Origin: Alphaproteobacteria bacterium
Lineage (GTDB): Bacteria; Pseudomonadota; Alphaproteobacteria; Micavibrionales; Micavibrionaceae
Assembly (NCBI GenBank): GCA_021775955.1
Contig: JAJFGU010000022.1
Location: forward strand, 225,072 to 289,071
DNA: 64,000 bases
Reading direction: 5' to 3'
Below are positions 37,084 to 45,446 of this stretch, in pieces. Numbering within the stretch: the first letter of the stretch is position 1; each line of letters opens with the position of its first letter. The position numbers were made by a program, and so were the translations under genes. The notes under the pieces were generated by a model that was given only the letters and a program-made list of their open reading frames with translations, ran no database searches and was not told where the DNA came from.

Positions 37084-37157
37084 GGGAAAGTCCTCGGGTT
37101 TGGCATGGCCGTTGCAAATATCAGGATAGAGTATTTTGTCCTCAAGCGGTATATCCT

Positions 37158-38042
37158 ATGGCCAATTTAGAAAATGTTATGCAGAACAATGTGTTAGCCT
37201 CGCTCACCGGCGGGGCCTCGCGCGGTGTTGTCAATGCCATAAAACAGGCCAGCACCCGCACAGGGGTGAATTTTGCCTATCTGGTCAAGCAGGCCGCCGC
37301 CGAGAGCAGCTTTAACCCCGACATCAAAGCCAAGACCAGCTCGGCCACCGGGCTATATCAATTCATCGAAAGCACCTGGCTGAATATGGTCGAAAAGCAC
37401 GGCGACAAGCACGGCATTGCCACGGCGGGAAAATCCCGCGATGAAATTTTAGAGCTGCGCAAGGACCCCAAGGCTGCCTCTTTCATGGCCGCGGAATTTG
37501 CATCAGAAAACGAAAAATTCCTTAAATCTCATACGAACGGCGAGATCGGCTCCACTGAATTATACTTCGCCCATTTCCTCGGCGCGCCAAAAGCTGCATC
37601 TTTTTTGAACGGCCTCAAAGAAAACCCGCTACAGGAAGCCGCCCTTTTATTCCCCAAGGCTGCCGGCGCCAACCGCAATGTGTTCTACGACAGCGCTTCG
37701 GGACGACCCAAAACCCTGCAGGAAGTTTACAATTATTTTGATAAAAAATTCGACACTGAAAACACGACAACCAATTCAGCCCCATCCATTGTGACCGCCC
37801 AAAAGCAGAAGCCAGAAAGCACAGCCTCTCCTTTAGAGAGTTTGAATCATGTAAAATCAAATATGAGAGGAAGTCATCATATGGCGCTGGAAATTCTTGG
37901 CCGCCCGCCGCGCTCTAATTTCAGCACCGATTATAACCGCGTCCCGTTCCAGCGCATGCTCGCCAACCCGGTCGAGCTCATGCTCCTAACCCAGCTCGAT
38001 GTCCCCCTAAGCGGTAAAAACAGTAAAAACCCTCTTTTCTAA
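37158..38042 (+). CDS. Lytic transglycosylase (SLT domain) protein
   Basis: 294 residues. Residues 18-150 form the SLT lysozyme-like domain: NFAYLVKQAAAESSFNPDIKA with the catalytic Glu, SSATGLYQFIESTWLNM, and ELYFAHFLGAPKAASFLNGL. No obvious signal peptide, so export may depend on another route, or it may act within a flagellar or secretion apparatus. The C-terminal 100 residues are Ser/Thr/Asn-rich and probably disordered. It would cleave the MurNAc-GlcNAc bond of peptidoglycan. Divergent from the acyl-CoA dehydrogenase gene, 74 bp apart. Confidence 0.85.
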   Translation: MANLENVMQNNVLASLTGGASRGVVNAIKQASTRTGVNFAYLVKQAAAESSFNPDIKAKTSSATGLYQFIESTWLNMVEKHGDKHGIATAGKSRDEILELRKDPKAASFMAAEFASENEKFLKSHTNGEIGSTELYFAHFLGAPKAASFLNGLKENPLQEAALLFPKAAGANRNVFYDSASGRPKTLQEVYNYFDKKFDTENTTTNSAPSIVTAQKQKPESTASPLESLNHVKSNMRGSHHMALEILGRPPRSNFSTDYNRVPFQRMLANPVELMLLTQLDVPLSGKNSKNPLF

Positions 38043-38056
38043 AAACTCTTGTATTC

Positions 38057-38091
38057 ATAATATTTTTCCATATAATACAGAAAAATATTAT
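38057..38091. repeat. AT-only inverted repeat before the FAD oxidoreductase gene
   Basis: ATAATATTTTT at 38057-38067 pairs perfectly with AAAAATATTAT at 38081-38091 around a 13-base loop. It lies 15 bases after the transglycosylase stop and could act as a weak terminator or as a structured 5' leader of the next gene, whose ribosome site AGGGGAGAGG follows it. Confidence 0.4.
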
Positions 38092-38116
38092 AAGGGACCA
38101 GGGGAGAGGGCTGATA

Positions 38117-39274
38117 ATGCCTACACAACGTAAGAAGGTTATCGTGATTGGGGGCGGCATTGCCGGCGCCTCTGTTGCGCATGAGCTCTATAATCACGAT
38201 TGTGATGTCATCATCCTTGAAAAGGAATATAGCCACGACATACATACTTCCGGCCGCACGGCGGCCGCAAACGTTCTGGCCAACAAAAGCCTCTTTGAAC
38301 GTATCCTGGCACAAGCCAGCCTGGACAAACTAAGAGACCCATCATTTTCTTCTAAGCCAATACTGTCACCTCGCGGGGGACTTATCATTGCCTCAGATGA
38401 ACAAGTTGCGTCTTTAAGTGACACATTCCACCGTGTCTCCGACACTCTTCCAGGACTAGAATTTCGAGATCGAAATGAAACAATGGCATTGCTACAGGCT
38501 AAGCATCTTAGGAAAGAGTATATAGGCGCAAGTATCTGGGAAGAGTTTGCTTGTGACATAGATGTTACAAGACTTCATGATGCCTATCTACAAAACTTTA
38601 AACAGGATGAGAATATTTTCTATGGCTCCGATATCAAAGAAATTCGGCAAGATAATGAAAGTTGGGTAATCAAAACCGCCGAACAAGGAACGTTTACTGC
38701 CGACGTCGTCGTCAATGCTGCCGGAGCCTGGAGCGATGAAGTAGCCGCTCTGGCTGGTATAGATCCTATTGGGCTGATAAACACGAGCCGTAGTGTCGTT
38801 GAATTTGCAGTTCCGAGCAATATAAACATTAGCAAGCTTGCCTTTGTCCTTGGAGAAAATGATGGGTACTTTTTCAGGTTCCGGAACGGGCGTATTATTG
38901 CCTCGCCGATGGATGAAGATGAAACCCACCCGCATGATGTTAAAATAAAGGAAGAGCGTATAGAAGAGACAAGACAGAAAATTCAACCTACCCTTGGTTT
39001 TCCGCTTGGTAAAGTTACAAATTCCTGGGCCGGAATAAGAAGTTACGCACCGGGTCATGAGGGTGAGAATGCCCGCCCGATCGTATGGTTTGACCAGAAA
39101 AAGCCTCCGTGTCTAAGGGTTTCCAGTCTGAAAGGCACAGGAATCATGGTATCTGCCATTCTAGGAATAATCGCAAGACAAATGATCACCAATAATGGCG
39201 AAATATCAGAATACCTTCAAAGAATGGGCATAAACAAAGCAGCTCTTTCCCCGCACAGCCAACTAACGTTATAA
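38117..39274 (+). CDS. FAD-dependent amine/amino-acid oxidoreductase (DAO family)
   Basis: 385 residues with a strong GGGGAGAGG site. IVIGGGIAGASVAHELY is the dinucleotide-binding motif, DVIILEKEYSHDIHTSGR the ribose-binding strand, and VVNAAGAWSDEVAALAG the second FAD contact. The end VSSLKGTGIMVSAILG closes the FAD site. This fold covers D-amino-acid dehydrogenase, glycine oxidase and sarcosine oxidase. The substrate cannot be told. A more AT-rich stretch than its right neighbour. The tRNA-methyltransferase gene begins 7 bp after it. Confidence 0.82.
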   Translation: MPTQRKKVIVIGGGIAGASVAHELYNHDCDVIILEKEYSHDIHTSGRTAAANVLANKSLFERILAQASLDKLRDPSFSSKPILSPRGGLIIASDEQVASLSDTFHRVSDTLPGLEFRDRNETMALLQAKHLRKEYIGASIWEEFACDIDVTRLHDAYLQNFKQDENIFYGSDIKEIRQDNESWVIKTAEQGTFTADVVVNAAGAWSDEVAALAGIDPIGLINTSRSVVEFAVPSNINISKLAFVLGENDGYFFRFRNGRIIASPMDEDETHPHDVKIKEERIEETRQKIQPTLGFPLGKVTNSWAGIRSYAPGHEGENARPIVWFDQKKPPCLRVSSLKGTGIMVSAILGIIARQMITNNGEISEYLQRMGINKAALSPHSQLTL

Positions 39275-39281
39275 CCAATCT

Positions 39282-40007
39282 ATGAATACCGCCGAAGAAA
39301 TTTCTGTCCTCGATAAGCGCTTAACCCTGCACCACACCGCAGATGGTTTTCGCACCGGGCTTGATTCCGTGATGCTGGCGGCTGCCTGCCCGGCACAGGA
39401 AGGCCAGAGCATTCTCGATCTCGGCTGCGGTGTTGGCGGCGCGGGGCTGTGTGTGCTATCGCGCGTTCCCGGCACGACCCTGACCGGCATCGATATTCAG
39501 GAGGAGCAAATCACCCTCGCGCAAGAAAACGCCGCGCAAAACGAGATGAAAGACCGCGCAACTTTCACGACTTCCGACATTCGCGACTATAAAGACGGAA
39601 AATTCGATCATGTTATCTGCAATCCGCCCTACCAAAATCCAGACGAGCGCATATCCTCTCCCTCACCGGCCAAGGAAACCGCACATGCGCATCAGGATAA
39701 TGTCAGCCTGCAGGACTGGATCGATACCGCCGTGCGCAATTTAAAATCAAAAGGCTCGCTCACCATTATTCATCGCGCCGATCAAACCGATAAAATTATT
39801 CAGCGTCTCGAAAATCGTTTCGGCGGCACAGAAATCATTCCGCTCTGGCCCAGGCAAGACACCCCCGCCAAGCGCGTCATTATCCGCAGTTACCGCGACA
39901 GCCGTTCCCCGGCGACAATCCATCCGGGCATTGTCCTGCATAAAGAAAATGGCGATTATACGGATGAGGCGGAAGGGATTTTACGCCAGTCTTTGCCTAT
40001 TCTGTAA
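39282..40007 (+). CDS. tRNA1(Val) (adenine-37-N6)-methyltransferase-like protein
   Basis: 241 residues. TGLDSVMLAAACPAQEGQSILDLGCGVGGAGLCVL is the region with SAM motif I (LDLGCGVGGAG), TGIDIQEEQITLA binds ribose, and ICNPPYQNPDERI is the N-P-P-Y adenine-N6 motif. HADGFRTGLDSVMLA-type N-terminus matches YfiC/TrmN6. It would methylate N6 of A37 in one tRNA. It follows the FAD oxidoreductase by 7 bp, probably on one transcript. Confidence 0.85.
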   Translation: MNTAEEISVLDKRLTLHHTADGFRTGLDSVMLAAACPAQEGQSILDLGCGVGGAGLCVLSRVPGTTLTGIDIQEEQITLAQENAAQNEMKDRATFTTSDIRDYKDGKFDHVICNPPYQNPDERISSPSPAKETAHAHQDNVSLQDWIDTAVRNLKSKGSLTIIHRADQTDKIIQRLENRFGGTEIIPLWPRQDTPAKRVIIRSYRDSRSPATIHPGIVLHKENGDYTDEAEGILRQSLPIL

Positions 40008-40027
40008 GCAATGTGGTAACTTACAGA

Positions 40028-40273
40028 ATGTTCCCTTTGGTCAATCAGGCTTTTGATAGTGTTTCCAGGTTTTTTACAAATAAGAACCCACGAAGAAAAG
40101 TCGATCCCACCGTTCCAATCGACCCGGAAATGCAAGGCCGCACCAACAAGGACCCAGGCCCCACTCAGAACACAAGATCGGACCATTCTGACGCAGACAG
40201 CAATACTGAAAGCACACCCAGGAAAAAACCTTTAACAGATCCAGCAGGATGGGAATTAGATGTCGAAGGCTAA
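40028..40273 (+). CDS. Short hypothetical protein
   Basis: 81 residues from the ATG at 40028 (an in-frame GTG at 40013 is possible). The first 25 residues are ordinary (MFPLVNQAFDSVSRFF). The rest is hydrophilic and repetitive in Asp, Thr, Pro and Asn, so probably disordered. No domain recognised and no clear ribosome site. It fills the gap between trmN6 and the convergent glyS. Could be non-coding. Confidence 0.35.
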   Translation: MFPLVNQAFDSVSRFFTNKNPRRKVDPTVPIDPEMQGRTNKDPGPTQNTRSDHSDADSNTESTPRKKPLTDPAGWELDVEG

Positions 40274-40276
40274 AGC

Positions 40277-41890
40277 CTAGGCCGCCGCCTTAAGACCGCC
40301 CGCATTCGCCTTCATCTTCTCACGCAAATATTCCGCCACCTTATCCATTGAAATACGCTCCTGCGCCATGGTGTTGCGATCACGCACCGTAACGGTGCCG
40401 TCCTCCAGCGTGTCGTTATCGATGGTGAAACAATACGGCGTGCCGATCTCATCCTGGCGCGCATAACGCTTGCCGATATTTTGTTTAATATCGAGATCCA
40501 CCGCAAATTCTTCGCGCAATTCCAGATACAATTTTGTCGCCGGAGCTGCGTGCTCTTCCTTCGCGGTTAAGGGCAAAATCGCCGCCTTCTTCGGCGCGAG
40601 CGCCGGATGGAAATTCAAATACACACCCGAAGGCCGCGCCTCATCCACCGTATACGCCTCACAAATCAGCGCCAACGTGCCGCGCGTCAGACCCGCCGCC
40701 GGTTCAATCACATGCGGCATATAGCGTTCATTATCACGCGCCGGATCGAGATATTCCAGCTTCTGCCCCGAATGTTCCTGATGCGCGGTGAGGTCAAAAT
40801 CGCAGCGATGCGCAATGCCTTCCAGCTCGCCAAAATCCGGATCGGTAAACGGGAACTTGTATTCAATATCCGACGTGCCGAGGCCTTCCTTAGCATAGTG
40901 TGACAGCTCATCATCGCCGTGTTTGCGCATCTGTAAGTTATCGCTGGCCAGCCCGACAGCGCGCCAGAACTTCACCCGCTCGTCAAACCAGAAATCGCGC
41001 CACTTTTCGACTTCTTCCGGGTGACAAAACCATTCCATTTCCATTTGTTCAAACTCGCGACTGCGGAAAATGAAATTGCGTGGGTTCACTTCATTGCGAA
41101 ATGCCTTGCCGATTTGTGCAATCCCGAACGGCATTTTGACGCGGGAAGAATCCAGCACGTTCTTATAGTTGAGAAAAATCCCCTGCGCCGTTTCGGGACG
41201 GAGGTACGCTTTGGAGTCTTCGCTCTGCGTCGCACCGACATAAGTGTCAAACATCAGGTTAAATTCTTTTGGTTCGGTAAGTGTGCCCGGACTCTTCGTA
41301 TCAGGGCCTACAATTTGAGAAAGAAACTTTGAAGAAATTTTACTAAGCTCAACCGGATGGTATTCTTTTTCTTGTCGCGGCTTATCTATCTTCTCAAAGT
41401 TTTCAAATGTCTTCTGATAAATTTTGTCATACTTTTTTGCAATTACTTCAGGCTCTGTACCTTCAACAAAGCCCAAATAGACAGGCATTTCTGAAAAAAA
41501 TTCCTCGATATTTTCTAGTACATCCCTTTTATCATCCGGACGCTTCAAAATATAAACGTAAATGTGATCTGCCCGATACCGCTTCTTGGTTTCCTTACAA
41601 TCGACCATCGGATCACTAAAACCGCCTACATGCCCGCTGGCCACCCAGGCTTTCGGGTTTTGGATGATCGCGCTGTCCAGCCCGACAATTTGCACCGGCG
41701 TGCCATCGGGGCCTATGGGGGGGGTCACAACCATCGCTTTCCACCATAAATCGCGCAGATTATTCTTGAGTTCCACGCCCAGCGGCCCGTAATCCCAAAA
41801 TCCGTTAAGCCCGCCATAGATATCCGAGGCCGGGAAGATAAAACCCCTGCGTTTACAAAGGGCTACGATGTCTTTCATGTCGATGGTCAT
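40277..41890 (-). CDS. glyS: Glycine--tRNA ligase, single-chain (alpha2) type
   Basis: 537 residues from the ATG at 41890, with GGAG six bases upstream; the longer frame from 41941 is unsupported. FIFPASDIYGGLNGFWDYGPLGVELKN is the class II motif 1 region (FWDYGPLG), FRNEVNPRNFIFRSREFEQ is motif 2, and GLTRGTLALICEAY is motif 3, followed by a short anticodon-binding domain. This is the single-chain homodimeric enzyme related to the eukaryotic one, not the GlyQ plus GlyS tetramer usual in Proteobacteria. It charges tRNA-Gly. Confidence 0.93.
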   Translation of the reverse strand: MTIDMKDIVALCKRRGFIFPASDIYGGLNGFWDYGPLGVELKNNLRDLWWKAMVVTPPIGPDGTPVQIVGLDSAIIQNPKAWVASGHVGGFSDPMVDCKETKKRYRADHIYVYILKRPDDKRDVLENIEEFFSEMPVYLGFVEGTEPEVIAKKYDKIYQKTFENFEKIDKPRQEKEYHPVELSKISSKFLSQIVGPDTKSPGTLTEPKEFNLMFDTYVGATQSEDSKAYLRPETAQGIFLNYKNVLDSSRVKMPFGIAQIGKAFRNEVNPRNFIFRSREFEQMEMEWFCHPEEVEKWRDFWFDERVKFWRAVGLASDNLQMRKHGDDELSHYAKEGLGTSDIEYKFPFTDPDFGELEGIAHRCDFDLTAHQEHSGQKLEYLDPARDNERYMPHVIEPAAGLTRGTLALICEAYTVDEARPSGVYLNFHPALAPKKAAILPLTAKEEHAAPATKLYLELREEFAVDLDIKQNIGKRYARQDEIGTPYCFTIDNDTLEDGTVTVRDRNTMAQERISMDKVAEYLREKMKANAGGLKAAA

Positions 41891-42042
41891 GCTCGCTCCA
41901 AATTGCCAAAAGCCATAATGAAACGCCCAGAGAGCAAACACAAGCCTTTGTTTTCAAGGCTTTGCCCCTCCCCCTTAATAAAATATTAATTCCATAATTG
42001 TATAATTTCTACAGGTAATTAGAGGGGTAAAACGGCAGGATT

Positions 42043-42744
42043 ATGGGTCTTTCTGAAGTATTTAATGATATGTTTGATTATGCGGTGGACTATATGTCAA
42101 CCGAGCACCCTGACTTTTATCAAACTTGTGTCGACCTCAGGCATACAGTCCAAAATAGCATGTCAGCGGCAAATTTTGATACTGATATTAGTTTTGGCTT
42201 GGAACGTAATCCACTCGACATGATTTCGGACGGCTGGAGCGCAACGAACTTTAGTTTTGATACTGATATTGATTTTGATCTAAGCGGCACGCTCTCGGAC
42301 GGCTGGTCAAACTTTGAGCATAGCTTCCTCAACAGCGGCCGGGTCCACCTCATTAATCAAGAAGAGCCCAGCAAGATTCTTCAGACTGATCTCAGAATAG
42401 GCATTAACGACGGATTGGACAAAGCGACCAACGTTCTGGCCAATGATATATCACCCCTATTTTATAATGGGACCCATGCTTTACATGACAGCGCAACTGC
42501 AATACGAAGACTTGATCCGAGCCTGAACGAAGTAGCTTCCCTAATGGACAGCATGGCCAAAATACCAGAATTCCTTGCAGACCTAGCACAGAAGCCGTTA
42601 CAGATCGGACTGAATGCTGGTGATTTTTCACAGGGCTTGCCGGAAGGAAACCCGTTTGCGGGCGTAGCTAAGGTGGCGGAGGACCTGGGCGTAAATCAGT
42701 TTATAGAAGGGGCAAATACCTTTACCAACAAATTTGGTCGCTGA
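42043..42744 (+). CDS. Hypothetical protein with an internal Asp-rich repeat
   Basis: 233 residues; AGGA lies just before the ATG. Residues about 40-85 contain two copies of an F-D-T-D-I-x-F motif, each followed within 20 residues by SDGWS: NFDTDISFGLERN...SDGWSATNF then FDTDIDFDLSG...SDGWSNF. The DNA copies are near-identical at TTTTGATACTGATATT. The C-terminal half is helical. No signal peptide or known domain. It may be a cytosolic or type-I-secreted protein (no evidence). It is followed by a hairpin at 42790-42822. Confidence 0.55.
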   Translation: MGLSEVFNDMFDYAVDYMSTEHPDFYQTCVDLRHTVQNSMSAANFDTDISFGLERNPLDMISDGWSATNFSFDTDIDFDLSGTLSDGWSNFEHSFLNSGRVHLINQEEPSKILQTDLRIGINDGLDKATNVLANDISPLFYNGTHALHDSATAIRRLDPSLNEVASLMDSMAKIPEFLADLAQKPLQIGLNAGDFSQGLPEGNPFAGVAKVAEDLGVNQFIEGANTFTNKFGR

Positions 42745-42789
42745 GAACTGAGCCAGGCGGCTTTATGCGAAGATATACTCACGTCAAAT

Positions 42790-42822
42790 AAGAATCCGGA
42801 CCTTTCCGGATGTAAGATTCTT
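42790..42822 (+). terminator. Hairpin after the Asp-repeat gene
   Basis: Nested stems: outer AAGAATC (42790-42796) with GATTCTT (42816-42822), inner CCGGA with TCCGG. No U-run follows, so a termination role is uncertain. The following 270 bp to 43095 are AT-rich and hold only promoter-like DNA: TTTACT and TTAACC tracts, but no confident -35/-10 pair. Confidence 0.5.
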
Positions 42823-43095
42823 AATTCAAATCGCTATATTTATAATGAAAACGTCGTTTTTATCCAAAAATACCATAAAAACCAATTCCGGATCAAAAAA
42901 CTGAATAAATAAGTAAAAATTGTACTTATTATAGTGTTTACTTGCATTTTTTCGTGCATTAATCAAATCTTAACTGTTTGTTAACCTTTTTTATTTAAGC
43001 ATAGAACTCATATACTCTTGTGTTTTACCTCAGTGTTTCTTGACTTTATTTGAGAATCACTGCATTATAACCATAACGCAGAAAGGGAATATGTC

Positions 43096-43500
43096 ATGTT
43101 TACCGGAACCAGTTCCATTGATGTTGGTAGTGTTAAAGACGCATCCGCTTTTTTAGTAGTCCGTGACAAAAACGGAAATTTCAAAGGTATCATTCTTGCA
43201 AGTGTGGCCTACCGCCAGTTCCAGAACGGCATGCTCGGAAAAAAGAAAGAAGGGGAAAAAGATTGGCTCGAAGAACTCCTGTTAAAAGGTATAGGGCTGC
43301 CCACCATACTAATATGGTGGGCCGATGGTAGCACATCCATGCGATATCCTGGGGTCGGAGGCCCTATACGCGATATAGAAAAACTAGGCTACACCGTTGG
43401 AACAGAGGCGATACCTCTCCCCAAAAATCTTATCGGCAAGCTAGACCTAACGCCTGAAGACCTGTTGGGATTGGAAGACCTGGCTTATCGCCACGCTTAA
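43096..43500 (+). CDS. Hypothetical protein
   Basis: 134 residues with an AAAGGGA site before the ATG. No signal peptide. The middle holds an apolar stretch (LPTILIWWADGSTSM) and the end a Leu/Asp-rich helix (LTPEDLLGLEDLAY). It does not match a family I recognise. Preceded by about 350 bp of AT-rich intergenic DNA and followed by a good terminator, so it is probably a single-gene transcript. Confidence 0.5.
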   Translation: MFTGTSSIDVGSVKDASAFLVVRDKNGNFKGIILASVAYRQFQNGMLGKKKEGEKDWLEELLLKGIGLPTILIWWADGSTSMRYPGVGGPIRDIEKLGYTVGTEAIPLPKNLIGKLDLTPEDLLGLEDLAYRHA

Positions 43501-43521
43501 GCCGCATTACTCTAAAGAAAC

Positions 43522-43556
43522 AAGGCGCTGGGAAATCCTGGCGCCTTTGTTGTTTT
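43522..43556 (+). terminator. Intrinsic terminator after the 134-residue gene
   Basis: AAGGCGC (43522-43528) pairs with GCGCCTT (43541-43547) and TTTGTTGTTTTG follows, a Rho-independent terminator for the plus strand. Confidence 0.75.
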
Positions 43557-43688
43557 GTCATTCCGATTAAGAATAATACATATCTGTCATCCCGCTGTAG
43601 AGCGGGATCTTCTTGCTAAAATGTACAAGATCCCGGCCTGCGCCGGGATGACGATGTAGGAAAGTATATTATTATTAATCGGAATGAC
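43557..43688. repeat. 132-bp palindromic element with 14-bp terminal inverted repeats
   Basis: GTCATTCCGATTAA at 43557-43570 matches the inverted end TTAATCGGAATGAC at 43675-43688, with imperfect pairing continuing through the AATAATA stretch. Inside lie two GC-rich hairpins, CCCGC-TGTAGA-GCGGG and CCCGGC-CTGC-GCCGGG, flanked by GTCAT and ATCTT units that also pair with each other. It encodes no protein and is likely a dispersed REP- or MITE-like element. Confidence 0.7.
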
Positions 43689-43702
43689 TATAAGCACCCG
43701 CC

Positions 43703-43731
43703 TTGACAATCAATGAATATTTTCCTATACT
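43703..43731 (+). promoter_or_regulatory. Strong sigma-70 type promoter in the 43.5-44.0 kb gap
   Basis: TTGACA at 43703-43708, a 17-bp spacer, and TATACT at 43726-43731, nearly the full consensus. No annotated gene lies downstream on the plus strand before the degP gene, which runs the other way. The transcript might be a small RNA or encode the 29-residue frame at 43780. Confidence 0.6.
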
Positions 43732-43779
43732 GGGCCAGGTGAAAAACATGCTGATCAAGAAAGAGGATAAATACAAGAG

Positions 43780-43869
43780 ATGGGTTTAAAACAGACAGCC
43801 ATGGCACAACATCACATAAACAACCGCTTTGAATTATGTAAAATAAAGCCATTTAAACAGTTGACATAA
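43780..43869 (+). CDS. Possible 29-residue small protein or sRNA
   Basis: ATG at 43780, with AGAGGA about 10 bases upstream, reads MGLKQTAMAQHHINNR... to TAA at 43869. It lies 49 bp after the promoter at 43703-43731. Short, with unremarkable composition; it could be chance within a non-coding transcript. The rest of the gap to 43984 holds no clear gene. Confidence 0.25.
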   Translation: MGLKQTAMAQHHINNRFELCKIKPFKQLT

Positions 43870-43984
43870 TAGTAAAATTCCTGCACAACAGACTGAAGGA
43901 CTGTATTTTTCCTTTTAATATCAAAGGTTTAGCATAGGATTCCGGGATATAGGCGGGCTGTAACCAATTGATATATAACGTAAA

Positions 43985-45403
43985 CTACCGCACCAAAAGC
44001 TTACGAATGCGACCCTGACTACGAATTACCAGTGACCAGCCGGCAGCTGGTTTTTTACGTAAAGCTTTTTCGGCATCGCCAATATTTTTAATCGCCTTGC
44101 CATTGATCTCCAACACGATATCGCCGGGATCAACCACCCTTGTGGCATAAGACCCGCGCGGCACTTTCAGCACCACCACGCCTTTCTCTTCGCTGGTGCG
44201 CAGGCCAAGCTCCACCGCCACCGCCGGGTTGAGATTGGCAATACTGGCGCCATTCAAAGGATGCGCGCCTTCCAGCCTGGTTTCGGCGCGTGGCGGCTCA
44301 TCCGGCGGCGCTATCGCCGTGACCATATATTGACCCTTACGCCCATTTTTATAGGCCTCGATTGCCGCCTTTTCCCCCAGCGGCACGGTCGCCATACGAA
44401 ATTTCATCTCGGACGGATCACGTATTTCCTTGCCGTTCAGCGTGAGCACAACATCACCAACCGCCAGCCCGGCTTTCTTCAGCGGACTTGCCGGATGCAG
44501 CCTTGCGATCAATGCGCCGCCGGGCTTTTCAAGACCCAGCGAAGCGGCAATATCAGCGTTCACCTTCTGCGCGCTCACACCCATCCACGGCCGCACGACG
44601 CCATCTTGCCCGCTCTGGCCCATCTTCTCCGCAGCCACCACACTGGCCACCATTTCCGACGGAATAGCAAAGCTAATCCCCAGCGAACCACCGCCGCGCG
44701 AATAGATCGCGGTGTTAATCCCGACCACCCCGCCATCCAGCGAAACCAGCGGCCCGCCTGAGTTTCCAGGATTGACCGCAGCATCGGTCTGGATAAAAAA
44801 GTTGAAATCACTGATATTGAGGCTGGAGCGTGCGAGCGCCGAAACGATGCCGCTGGTCACCGTCTGGCCAACCCCGAACGGGTTGCCAATGGCCAGAACC
44901 AGATCGCCGACCTCCAGCGATTCACTGGGCTTGAGGCTGGCATAAGGCAGCTTTTCGCCCCCCGGGTTCACCACCCGCAACAGCGCCAGATCCGACGGCT
45001 CATCAGTGAGCGCCAGCACCGCATCAAACTCGCGTCCATCGGCCAGCACCACCGTGATTTCATCGGCCCCCTTAATGACGTGCGCATTGGTCACGACCAG
45101 CCCTTCGGGCTCAATAATCACACCAGAGCCAAGCGCGCTTTCAAGCTGCCGACGCATGCGCCCGCCAAAACGCTCATTGCCAAACATCTGGCCGAAGAAC
45201 GGATCATCCAGAAACGGGTGCTTAACCCTCTGTGATACGGTTCGTTTCGTATAAATATTAACAACCGCAGGGGATACCTGTTTGACCAGCGGGGCGAAGG
45301 ATAATTGCACCTGCTCCCGGCTGGCGGGCACATTACGAGATTGTGCCAATACCGGCGTGGCCAGCGCAATGACTAGAAACAGCAAAAGAATTCTGATAAG
45401 CAT
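43985..45403 (-). CDS. Periplasmic serine protease/chaperone of the DegP (HtrA) family
   Basis: 472 residues from the ATG at 45403, which begins a signal peptide (LLLFLVIALATPVLA); the frame from 45460 adds a non-signal lead. Catalytic triad: H108 in VTNAHVI, D138 in PSDLALL, S215 in NPGNSGGPL. Two PDZ domains follow (about 275-375 and 385-470), each with a GDVVL or GDIVLEINGK-type binding loop. It degrades or refolds misfolded envelope proteins. Divergent from panB, with 43 bp shared upstream DNA. Confidence 0.92.
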   Translation of the reverse strand: MLIRILLLFLVIALATPVLAQSRNVPASREQVQLSFAPLVKQVSPAVVNIYTKRTVSQRVKHPFLDDPFFGQMFGNERFGGRMRRQLESALGSGVIIEPEGLVVTNAHVIKGADEITVVLADGREFDAVLALTDEPSDLALLRVVNPGGEKLPYASLKPSESLEVGDLVLAIGNPFGVGQTVTSGIVSALARSSLNISDFNFFIQTDAAVNPGNSGGPLVSLDGGVVGINTAIYSRGGGSLGISFAIPSEMVASVVAAEKMGQSGQDGVVRPWMGVSAQKVNADIAASLGLEKPGGALIARLHPASPLKKAGLAVGDVVLTLNGKEIRDPSEMKFRMATVPLGEKAAIEAYKNGRKGQYMVTAIAPPDEPPRAETRLEGAHPLNGASIANLNPAVAVELGLRTSEEKGVVVLKVPRGSYATRVVDPGDIVLEINGKAIKNIGDAEKALRKKPAAGWSLVIRSQGRIRKLLVR

Positions 45404-45446
45404 GGAATGGAATTTAGGGCACAAATCGGGAAATCTCAAGGGCACA

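Noticed and set aside
42745..43095. A gene or RNA in the 350-bp gap.
   Set aside because: No frame of useful length, no clear promoter pair and only one hairpin at its left end.
43557..43688. CRISPR-like array.
   Set aside because: Only one palindromic unit with no regular spacers; no cas genes in the window.
43870..43984. A second TTGACA (43861) as promoter.
   Set aside because: No acceptable -10 at 16-18 bp and no gene downstream on that strand.
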